A stretch of DNA of 64,000 bases from Pseudomonas poae (GTDB taxonomy: Bacteria > Pseudomonadota > Gammaproteobacteria > Pseudomonadales > Pseudomonadaceae). Under the pieces are notes generated by a model. The model was not told the origin of the DNA and made no database searches. It saw only the letters and a list, made by a program, of their open reading frames with translations. Shown piece after piece: positions 43,123 to 53,395 of this stretch (positions are counted from its first letter, which is position 1; each line of letters begins with the position of its first letter). The translations under genes were made by a program, and so were the position numbers. The stretch is from positions 248,001-312,000 of the forward strand of contig NZ_JYLI01000001.1 in NCBI RefSeq assembly GCF_001439785.1, in the 5' to 3' direction.

Positions 43123-43951
43123 CAGGACAGTGAGCGTGGCGCGAGAATAAAGCGTTCGAACGCTTCCGCCGCGCCGTCTTCCAGATTGCTGCCGGTGACG
43201 ACAGTGGCCTGGTGTTTGACGGTTTCCTCGGCCTGGCCCATGGCAATCGACAACCCGGCCACATGAAACATGGCCGGGTCATTGCCGCCGTCGCCGATGG
43301 CGGCGGTTTGCGCAAGCGGCACCCCAAGGTGGGCCGCCAGGGTCTTCAAGGCCTCACCCTTGTTGGCCAGCATCGCCGTCACATCCAGGTAAACCGGTTG
43401 CGAACGCGACACCTGGGCCAGACCTTCTACCTTGGGATGCAACTGCGCTTCCAGCTCCACCAGCAATCGGGTGTTGTTGCTGGCCGCGACAATCTTGTCG
43501 ACCCGATCCAGATACGGCTCGAAACTCTCCACCACGATGAGGCCATAGCCCAGCCCTTGGGCCTCGCGCGGCTCCATTGGCCCGGGCGGATCACGCCGCA
43601 ACCAGTCACCGTCGGCGAATACCCAGACCTCCACGTCCGGCTCGGCCGAGAACAGCGCCAGGGCAATCAGCGCCGCCTCCGCCGGCAAGTGGTGGGCAAC
43701 CAGGATGCTGCCATCGGGGTTGATCAGCGTGCCGCCGTTGAAGCCCGCCACTGGCACATCAATGCCGAAGGCCTCGATCAGGTGATGCATGGCCTTGGGC
43801 GGTCGGCCACTGGCCAGGCTGAAAAACACCCCGGCCTCGCGCAGCGCCCGCACCGCATCGGCGGTGCGCTGGCTGAGGCGGTGGTCCGGATGCAGCAAGG
43901 TGCCGTCCACGTCACTCAGGATAAAACGGATGGGATGGATCGCGGCGTCAC

Positions 43952-43955
<4 letters not shown>
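43122..43955 (-). CDS. Cof-type HAD hydrolase
   Basis: 277 residues from the ATG at 43955, which overlaps the zwf stop (ATGA). HAD motifs: DVDGTLLHPDH near residue 14 (nucleophile Asp), SLASGRPP, a conserved Lys (KGEALKTLA) and GDGGNDPAMF. The C2-type cap places it in the Cof/YbhA group that dephosphorylates sugar phosphates or pyridoxal phosphate. As the last gene of gnd-zwf-HAD it may hydrolyse a pentose-phosphate intermediate, which is inference. Confidence 0.88.
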
Positions 43956-46455
<2,500 letters not shown>

Positions 46456-46723
46456 GTGCTGATGCTCCTAACTGCTAAAAAATGTGTGACATAGTTTATA
46501 GCGCAATGAGGCTAATGAGGGTTAGTCCAGAGCGGATACCTGGAGTTTCATGCTAAAAAAGATGCCAGCGTTTCACCATCACGGCAGCAAAAGTCACACG
46601 ACCGCCAAAAATAAAAAAGTTCCATTGGTGTGAAAAAGAATTCAGAATTGCTTCCGACTGATGCCGAGAACTCCAATTCTGCGTTCCGGCACCGCGATCT
46701 ACCGGCTATTTGCGAGGCAAGCA

Positions 46724-46900
46724 ATGAGCACAGCACAGATGTCCCGTCCGCCACAGACTCTCTACGTCAGCATCCGTCGCGATGAATTGCGCCAGTTGAA
46801 GGACGAACGCGATCAATTGCAGCAGGAAGTCCTGCGTTTGCGCTCGCATCTGCAAGGCCAGCTGGAACAGACCTCCGCCGCCCGCCCCGCGCTGTGCTGA
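46724..46900 (+). CDS. Small coiled-coil protein (58 aa)
   Basis: 58 residues from the ATG at 46724 (GAGG six bases upstream). Mostly one charged helix with heptads (RRDELRQLKDERDQLQQEVL). No signal peptide. Function unknown. The 268-bp gap before it, shared with gnd, includes a CAGAATTG/CAATTCTG inverted repeat (46643-46681) and no other gene. Confidence 0.6.
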   Translation: MSTAQMSRPPQTLYVSIRRDELRQLKDERDQLQQEVLRLRSHLQGQLEQTSAARPALC

Positions 46901-47053
46901 ATCGCGCTGTAAGATAATGCTTACAGATCGCTGACAAAGTTTTCACACGCTCTCCCCGATACTCCCCGCCCGAAGGGCTGCCCCATGCAAGGGCGGCCTC
47001 TGTTTGCGCGCGTTCCTGCGCGCCAGCTGAAAATAATTGGGTTGGAGTGTTGG

Positions 47054-48796
47054 ATGGCGATGTTCAAGCGCGGCACTGCGTCTGCGAAAGGCTTTGATTG
47101 GGCCGGCTTCGGTTGGCTGTTTCTGTTCTTCTGGTACTTCTCGGGTATTACCCAACTGCTGATCCAGCTGACCGGCACTTCCGGCTTCAGCGGGTTCCGC
47201 CAGGCCTTCTTCATGAGTGCGCTGTGGCTGGCGCCGATGCTGCTGTTCCCGCGCCGCACGCGCCTGCTGGCAGCCTTGATCGGTGTGGTGCTGTGGGCAT
47301 GTTCCATGGCCAGCCTGGGTTATTTCTTCATTTACCAGCAGGAATTTTCCCAGAGCGTCATCTTCATCATGTTCGAATCGAACATCTCTGAAGCCGGCGA
47401 GTACGCGACCCAATATTTCGCCTGGTGGATCGTGCTGGCGTTTATCGCCCATACCGCCTTCGCCGTGTTTTTGTGGACCCGCCTGCGCCCGGTGTATCTG
47501 CCGCGCGGGCAGTCGATGCTGGCGGCCGCTGCCATCGTGCTGGCGGTGGTCGGTTACCCGCTGGTCAAGCAGATCGCCACCAGCGACAACATGGAACAGG
47601 CCATCGACCGTTTTGAAACCCGCATCGAGCCGGCCGTACCGTGGCAGATGATCGTGGCCTACCGTCGTTACACCGAACAACTGGATAACATGCAGGGCAT
47701 GCTCACCAGCGCCAGCCAGATCCCACCGCTGAAAAACCTCAAGGACAACAACGCCGGCCAGCCGTCGACCCTGGTGCTGGTCATCGGCGAGTCGACCAAT
47801 CGCCAGCGCATGAGCCTCTACGGCTACCCGCGCAACACCACGCCGGAACTCGACAAGCTGCGTGATCAATTGGCGGTGTTCGACAACGTCATCACCCCGC
47901 GCCCCTACACCATCGAGGCGCTGCAACAGGTGCTGACCTTCGCCGACGAAGAAAACCCCGACCTGTACCTCAAGACCCCATCGATTGTCAGCGTGATGAA
48001 GCAGGCCGGCTACAAGACCTACTGGATCACCAACCAGCAGACCATGACCAAGCGCAACACCATGCTCACGACCTTTTCCGAACAGGCCGACGAGCAGGTG
48101 TATCTCAACAATAATCGCAACCAGAACGCCCGCCAGTACGACGGCGACGTACTGGAGCCCTTCGCCAAGGCCATGGCCGACGGTGCCGAGCGCAAGTTCA
48201 TCGTGGTGCATCTGCTGGGTACGCACATGAGCTACCAGTACCGCTACCCGCCAAGCTTTGACAAGTTCACCGACCGCCAGGGCGTGCCCAAGGGTGTCAG
48301 CGATGCCCAGTTGCCCACGTACAACAGCTACGACAACGCGGTGCTGTACAACGACTTCGTGGTGTCGAGCCTGATCAAGGACTACGCCAAGAGCGATCCC
48401 AATGGCTTCTTGTTGTACCTGTCGGACCATGGCGAAGACGTGTTCGACTCCGCAGGCCACAGCACACTGGGTCGCAACGAAGCAAAGCCGACCGCGCCGA
48501 TGTACACCATTCCGTTCATGGCTTACGCCTCGCCCAAATGGCGCGAAAGCCACAACTGGAATTTTGCCGGCGACCTGCAACGCCCTTACAGCAGCTCACA
48601 GTTGATTCACACCTGGGCCGATCTGGCCGGGCTGAGCTTCGACGAATGGGACCACAGCAAAAGCCTGGTGAGTGACAGCTTTACGCCACGCCCGCTGATG
48701 ATCGGCAATCCCTACGAGACCAAGCAAAAGGGCTTGATCGACTTCAGCCTGATCAAGCCGAAGAAGACCGAGCCGAACGAGGTGGTGCTCAAGTAG
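47054..48796 (+). CDS. cptA: Phosphoethanolamine transferase CptA-like
   Basis: 580 residues from the ATG at 47054 (GGAG six bases upstream). An N-terminal block of about five transmembrane helices precedes a periplasmic sulfatase/alkaline-phosphatase-fold domain. Its nucleophile lies in IGESTNRQRMSLYGY (Thr248), with metal-binding LSDHGEDVFD later. CptA-type enzymes transfer phosphoethanolamine from phosphatidylethanolamine to the LPS core. The domain order and the ESTNRQRMSLYGYPRNTTP block fit CptA better than lipid A-specific EptA, but acceptor specificity is not provable from sequence. Confidence 0.88.
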   Translation: MAMFKRGTASAKGFDWAGFGWLFLFFWYFSGITQLLIQLTGTSGFSGFRQAFFMSALWLAPMLLFPRRTRLLAALIGVVLWACSMASLGYFFIYQQEFSQSVIFIMFESNISEAGEYATQYFAWWIVLAFIAHTAFAVFLWTRLRPVYLPRGQSMLAAAAIVLAVVGYPLVKQIATSDNMEQAIDRFETRIEPAVPWQMIVAYRRYTEQLDNMQGMLTSASQIPPLKNLKDNNAGQPSTLVLVIGESTNRQRMSLYGYPRNTTPELDKLRDQLAVFDNVITPRPYTIEALQQVLTFADEENPDLYLKTPSIVSVMKQAGYKTYWITNQQTMTKRNTMLTTFSEQADEQVYLNNNRNQNARQYDGDVLEPFAKAMADGAERKFIVVHLLGTHMSYQYRYPPSFDKFTDRQGVPKGVSDAQLPTYNSYDNAVLYNDFVVSSLIKDYAKSDPNGFLLYLSDHGEDVFDSAGHSTLGRNEAKPTAPMYTIPFMAYASPKWRESHNWNFAGDLQRPYSSSQLIHTWADLAGLSFDEWDHSKSLVSDSFTPRPLMIGNPYETKQKGLIDFSLIKPKKTEPNEVVLK

Positions 48797-48808
48797 CCTC
48801 TGAAACAA

Positions 48809-48827
48809 GAAGATAACAATCATTCTC
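48809..48827. promoter_or_regulatory. Fur box upstream of the TonB receptor
   Basis: GAAGATAACAATCATTCTC matches 14 of 19 positions of the Fur consensus (GATAATGATAATCATTATC), including an intact AATCATT core, ~90 bp before the receptor start. Confidence 0.7.
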
Positions 48828-48917
48828 GTTTAAACCTAAAGTTGCGCGACTCCTTTCGTCTTTGAGCCAAGGCCTTTTTTATCGAAAAGGCTACAAAGAA
48901 AAAAGGAGTCTGCCGCA

Positions 48918-51155
48918 ATGCTTTCGCCCTTCACCCGCTCCATCACCCTCACCCTCGGCCTCTTCGGCAGCGTGCTCAGCCCTGAGCTGCTGGCTGAAAC
49001 CGATCCCGAGCAAGCGTCGCCCACAGCACTCGAACTGGCCGCCATCAGCGTCACCGCCGAGGACCCGGGCACCAATACCGAGCACACCGGTGCCTACACC
49101 ACCGGGGCCATGAGCACCGCCACGCGCCTGAACCTGTCCATCAAGGAAACCCCGCAATCGGTCTCGGTGGTCACCCGCCAGCAGATGGACGACTTCAACC
49201 TCAACACCCTGACCGAAGCGTTGCGCCAGACCACCGGCGTCGTGGTGCAGCACTATGACTCGGACCGCCCCGCCTACTCTGCACGCGGCTATGGCATCAC
49301 CAACTTCCAAGTCGACGGGATGCTCAATACCTTCGGCTACATGAAGTCCGATGCCGACACCATCATTTACGACCGAATCGAGGTGGTACGCGGCGCCACC
49401 GGCTTGACCACGGGCGCGGGCGACCCCTCGGCCACCATCAACATGGTGCGCAAGCGTCCGACCGACCAATGGCAGGCTAAAGCCGGGGTGAGTGCCGGCA
49501 GTTATGACAACTACCACAGCTACGTGGACGTGGGCGGCCCGCTGGCCTTTGACGGCAGGCTGCGCGGGCGCGGCGTGCTGGCCTACCGCGACAGTCAATC
49601 ACACCGTGACAACTACAGGCTGGAGCGCATCGTGGGTTACGGCATTCTGGAAGGCGACCTGAGTGACGACACGGTGCTTGCGGTGGGCTATGACTACCAG
49701 GACAAACAGGTGCAAGGCACCTCCTGGGGCACCGTGCCTTACTGGAACAGCCAGGGCGGCAAGGCCGGGTTGTCACGCTCCACCAACATGGCTGCGCACT
49801 GGAGCTCCTGGCCGCTGACCGACAAGACCACCTTCGCCACCCTCGATCACCGGCTCGGCGGCGACTGGCGCGTCAAAGCCGCCTACACCCATCGGCAAAG
49901 CGACACGGACGGCAAGGTGTACTACGGCGGCGCAGGCTTCCCGAATGCAGATCGCAGCGGCATGGAGGCCTGGACCAGTCGCATGGTGGGCACCTCGAGG
50001 ATGGACGTGTTTGACTTCAACCTGTCCGGCACCTATTCACTGCTGGGTCGTCGGCATGAAGTGATGATGGGCTACGGCCAATCCCAGCAGAGGGACGCCT
50101 CCCCGCATCAACGCGACCTGATAGAGGGCGACTACCGCACCATCCAGGACTGGAAACACATGGGTGGCATCGGCAAGTTCGCCGATGTGACAACCGGCCT
50201 CAAGGGGGAGCACAGCCGCAAGCAGCAGCAAGCCGGCTACCTGGCCACGCGATTGAGCCTCACCGACCGCCTGCATGCGGTACTGGGCAGCCGTTACGGC
50301 AGTTGGGAAATCGAAACGTCCTCCCCTCAGTACGACGCCAATGACCAATGGATCAAGTCCGACAAAACCCGGCAGACCCACAACGATATGTGGACGCCCT
50401 ACGCCGGCCTGCTTTATGACCTGACCCCGGAGTACACGGTCTACGCGAGCTACACCGATATTTTCAAACCCCAGGACGCGCGCGATGCCAACCGCAAATA
50501 CTTGGAACCCATCGTCGGCAGCAATTATGAAGTGGGCCTCAAAGGCAGCCTGCTCAATGAGCGCCTGAATCTCGCCACCGCGTACTTCTGGAGCACCCAG
50601 GACAACGTCGCGGAGCTCGACGACTCGGTGCCGCCGGATCCGAGAACCAAAGAGTCGTTTTATACATCAGGCGGCAAGGGCAACAAGGTACGCGGGTTCG
50701 AAGTGGAACTGGCCGGTGAAGTGATGCCCGACTGGAACATCACTGCGGGCTACACCTACACGCATTCGGTGAACGGCGAGGACCGCCGCAATAACAGCGA
50801 GCAACCGTTGAACCTGCTGCGGCTGTCAAGTGCGTATCGGCTGCCGGGCGCGTGGCGCCAGTTGACGGTCGGGGGTGCCTTCAACTGGCAGAGCGAGACC
50901 TACGCCTGGAGCAACAGGCCGACCGGCGAGCGCGACGCTCAGGGCAATCGCATCACCACGCGAGCGAAGATCACTCAGCAGGCTTACTCGTTGGTTAACC
51001 TGATGTCCCGCTACCAGTTCAACGAGCACGTTTCGGCGTCGCTTAACGTCAATAATCTATTTGATAAAAAATACTATGAACGCGTTGGCTTTTATAACGG
51101 TGTGCATTGGGGCGACCCACGTTCGATCACGTTGGCGATGGACTGGAAACTCTGA
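48918..51155 (+). CDS. TonB-dependent siderophore receptor (FhuE-like)
   Basis: 745 residues. Signal peptide to about residue 27, a plug domain (KETPQSVSVVTRQQMDDFNL near residue 75, then RGYGITNFQVDGM and IEVVRGATGLTTGAGDPSA), and a 22-strand barrel ending in an aromatic C-terminus (ITLAMDWKL). It lacks the N-terminal STN signalling domain. The sequence most resembles FhuE, the receptor for coprogen and other hydroxamate siderophores. A Fur box precedes it, so it should be induced by iron limitation. Confidence 0.9.
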   Translation: MLSPFTRSITLTLGLFGSVLSPELLAETDPEQASPTALELAAISVTAEDPGTNTEHTGAYTTGAMSTATRLNLSIKETPQSVSVVTRQQMDDFNLNTLTEALRQTTGVVVQHYDSDRPAYSARGYGITNFQVDGMLNTFGYMKSDADTIIYDRIEVVRGATGLTTGAGDPSATINMVRKRPTDQWQAKAGVSAGSYDNYHSYVDVGGPLAFDGRLRGRGVLAYRDSQSHRDNYRLERIVGYGILEGDLSDDTVLAVGYDYQDKQVQGTSWGTVPYWNSQGGKAGLSRSTNMAAHWSSWPLTDKTTFATLDHRLGGDWRVKAAYTHRQSDTDGKVYYGGAGFPNADRSGMEAWTSRMVGTSRMDVFDFNLSGTYSLLGRRHEVMMGYGQSQQRDASPHQRDLIEGDYRTIQDWKHMGGIGKFADVTTGLKGEHSRKQQQAGYLATRLSLTDRLHAVLGSRYGSWEIETSSPQYDANDQWIKSDKTRQTHNDMWTPYAGLLYDLTPEYTVYASYTDIFKPQDARDANRKYLEPIVGSNYEVGLKGSLLNERLNLATAYFWSTQDNVAELDDSVPPDPRTKESFYTSGGKGNKVRGFEVELAGEVMPDWNITAGYTYTHSVNGEDRRNNSEQPLNLLRLSSAYRLPGAWRQLTVGGAFNWQSETYAWSNRPTGERDAQGNRITTRAKITQQAYSLVNLMSRYQFNEHVSASLNVNNLFDKKYYERVGFYNGVHWGDPRSITLAMDWKL

Positions 51156-51300
51156 GCCCGGCGCCGGCAAAGTTAACAACACCGTTAGTGTTTAAATGTT
51201 TCTCGCGTTAATTTCCACTTAATTGAATCGTCCCACAATCGCCCCATGACTTCGCTCAGGGACCGAACGAATAACGATCACTCTTAATGGGAATACCGCA

Positions 51301-51510
51301 ATGAAACTGTCGACCTTGATGCTGGCCAGCCTGATGACCCTGACCTCTGCCGCCGCCTTTGCAGAGGGCGGCTCGGAGCGCTTGAGGCAGTTCTATGAGG
51401 ACTTCGCCTTTATGCAACAAAAGACCCAAGGCACCGCCGATCAAACCGCTTCCGCTGACGGCAGGACATTAAAAGCCGATACCGACGAACAACAGCAGCC
51501 AAACATTTAA
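51301..51510 (+). CDS. Small exported protein (69 aa)
   Basis: 69 residues with a TGGGAA ribosome-binding context. Clean signal peptide (MKLSTLMLASLMTLTSAAAFA), then a short charged segment GGSERLRQFYEDFAFMQQKT and a disordered Gln/Asp/Thr-rich tail. No cysteine. Function unknown. A strong terminator follows. The upstream gap contains AACAC-N5-GTGTT (51178-51192), an inverted repeat that might be an operator. Confidence 0.7.
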   Translation: MKLSTLMLASLMTLTSAAAFAEGGSERLRQFYEDFAFMQQKTQGTADQTASADGRTLKADTDEQQQPNI

Positions 51511-51571
51511 TTAACGTTTAGTTAATCTGCACTACCCGTTACCACTGTGCTCCTTTGGCAAGCGGTTTATT

Positions 51572-51599
51572 GGGCGCCATTTAATGGCGCCCTTTTTTT
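51572..51599 (+). terminator. Rho-independent terminator
   Basis: A 10-bp perfect stem GGGCGCCATT/AATGGCGCCC followed by seven T, after the small exported protein and before the convergent GNAT gene. Confidence 0.9.
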
Positions 51600-51611
51600 G
51601 CCACTTATTTA

Positions 51612-52103
51612 TTAAAGCGGTTTATTCCAGAACAGCATGCGGCCATTGGCCGGATCGAACATTGAATCATCGAAGCCAAACTTTCGATAGGCCGACTGTG
51701 CCACTTCATTGCCTTCCAGCACTTCCAGAGTGATCTTGCAGCAGCCACGCTGACGAGCGATTTCCTCGACCTTTTGCAGCATCTTCTGACTCAACCCCAG
51801 GCCGCGAAACGCTTCCATCACCGCCACATCGTGGACGTTGACCAGCGGGCGGCAGGCAAAGGTGGAAAAACCTTCAAAACAATTGACCAGACCGGCAGGC
51901 TCACCGCCCACAAACGCCAGCACGCTGAAAGCATGGGGGCGTTTGGCCAGTTCGGCCGGCAATTGTTGCAGCAGGTCGGCGGGCAGGCTGTGCCCACCGC
52001 CCATGGGGTGTTCGGCGTAATGGTTGAGTACCAGCGCAATCGCCTCGGCGTGCACAGGATTGGTGTAACTGGCTTGCAGCACCAGGATGTCAGGGGTGTC
52101 CAT
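51612..52103 (-). CDS. GNAT-family N-acetyltransferase
   Basis: 163 residues. The acetyl-CoA-binding motif is FRGLGLSQKMLQKVEE, preceded by strand VHDVAVMEA and followed by ITLEVLEGNEVAQSAYRKFGF. It is a single GNAT domain of typical length. Substrate cannot be told. Stands alone, sharing the terminator region with the small exported protein. Confidence 0.85.
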   Translation of the reverse strand: MDTPDILVLQASYTNPVHAEAIALVLNHYAEHPMGGGHSLPADLLQQLPAELAKRPHAFSVLAFVGGEPAGLVNCFEGFSTFACRPLVNVHDVAVMEAFRGLGLSQKMLQKVEEIARQRGCCKITLEVLEGNEVAQSAYRKFGFDDSMFDPANGRMLFWNKPL

Positions 52104-52241
52104 CAGCTTCCTCGATCACGACAGCAAGGGAATCGGCTCCCTTTGAGGGCATCGATTGTAAGCGCGGAGTCAGCAGCGGATGAAGGAGATTTACTACAAA
52201 GGCATGTAAGAACAAGCGAAGGTTGCGCAGCGAAAAATCTG

Positions 52242-53348
52242 TCATAGGCCAAAACGCTGCCATTGCATCTCCTGCAGTCGGCTCAGCGTCCGTCGAAACG
52301 GAAACGCCAGATAACCTTCGGTATAAAGACGCTCCAGCGGCACCTTCGCCTCAATGAACAGCGGCACCTTGCGGTCATAGCACTCATCCACCAGGGCAAT
52401 GAAGCGACGCACGCTATCGTCGTGCACCGACAACTGCGGCAGTTCGCGATCCCCCGCCGCCACGCGCATGGCGGCATCTTCAGTGCCTCGTGCAATGCGC
52501 CCCGGACGCTGTTGTGCGCTGAGGCTGGGCACCTCGCCCAGCAGAATTGCTTTGAAACGGTCACACAACAGCATGAAGTCCATCGCGGCCAGAGGTTGCT
52601 CGCACAGGTCGGCATAGCGGCACCACAGCACCGTGTCACTGGCCTGCACTGTCACGATCGAACGATGCCCGACGCTGATCGCCCCACCGCCGGATGCTGG
52701 CACGTCGCTCAATGCCTGGAACACCGCCGCCAGCGCATCAGCCTGATTCACCCAGTAGCGCTGCACCTCCACGCCAGGGTGCAAACGATGATCCTCGCCG
52801 CCGTCCACGGCCACCACCTGCATATGCTGCTTGATCGCCGCAATGCCCGGCAGGAAACGCTCACGGTTGAAGCCACCGGCGTACAACTGGTCAGGCGGCT
52901 GGTTGGAAGTGCACACCACTACCACGCCGTGCTCGAACATCACCTGAAACAGACGGCCAAGAATGATCGCATCGCCAATGTCATTGACGAACAACTCATC
53001 GAAACACAGTACCCGCACAGCCTGGCTGAGTTCCCGGGCCAGCGCCTGCAAGGGATCGGGAATGCCGGTGAGCTGAAACGAGCGCTGATGTACCCAGCCC
53101 ATGAAGTGATGGAAGTGCTGACGCCGCGCAGGCACCCGCAGGCTTTGGTAAAACCGGTCCATCAGCCAGGTCTTGCCACGGCCCACCGGGCCCCAGAGGT
53201 ACACGCCAGTGATCGGCGCGCGGCCCTGGTGCAAGGCCTCATGGCAGGCCTGCAGCGCCCCGACCGCCCGGCGCTGGGCTTCATCGGAGACGAAGCCCTC
53301 TTCGGCAATGGCGTGTTGGTAGGACGCCAGGGGCGATTCGAACGTCAT
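52242..53348 (-). CDS. zapE: Cell division protein ZapE (AFG1-like ATPase)
   Basis: 368 residues from the ATG at 53348. Walker A GPVGRGKT (53-60), Walker B VLCFDELFVNDIGDA and the AFG1 signature CTSNQPPDQLYAGGFNRERFLP. ZapE is an AAA+ ATPase that destabilises FtsZ rings at the end of division. Last gene in the run that starts with nadK; it lies 47 bp after the pepN stop. Confidence 0.9.
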   Translation of the reverse strand: MTFESPLASYQHAIAEEGFVSDEAQRRAVGALQACHEALHQGRAPITGVYLWGPVGRGKTWLMDRFYQSLRVPARRQHFHHFMGWVHQRSFQLTGIPDPLQALARELSQAVRVLCFDELFVNDIGDAIILGRLFQVMFEHGVVVVCTSNQPPDQLYAGGFNRERFLPGIAAIKQHMQVVAVDGGEDHRLHPGVEVQRYWVNQADALAAVFQALSDVPASGGGAISVGHRSIVTVQASDTVLWCRYADLCEQPLAAMDFMLLCDRFKAILLGEVPSLSAQQRPGRIARGTEDAAMRVAAGDRELPQLSVHDDSVRRFIALVDECYDRKVPLFIEAKVPLERLYTEGYLAFPFRRTLSRLQEMQWQRFGL

Positions 53349-53395
53349 GGATACCTGCCCTGACCACACCGGAGTTTGCCTGTTCTATGGGAACG

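Noticed and set aside
51181..51210. Possible PvdS box near TAAAT at 51193
   Set aside because: The 16-base spacer is followed by TCC, not CGT.
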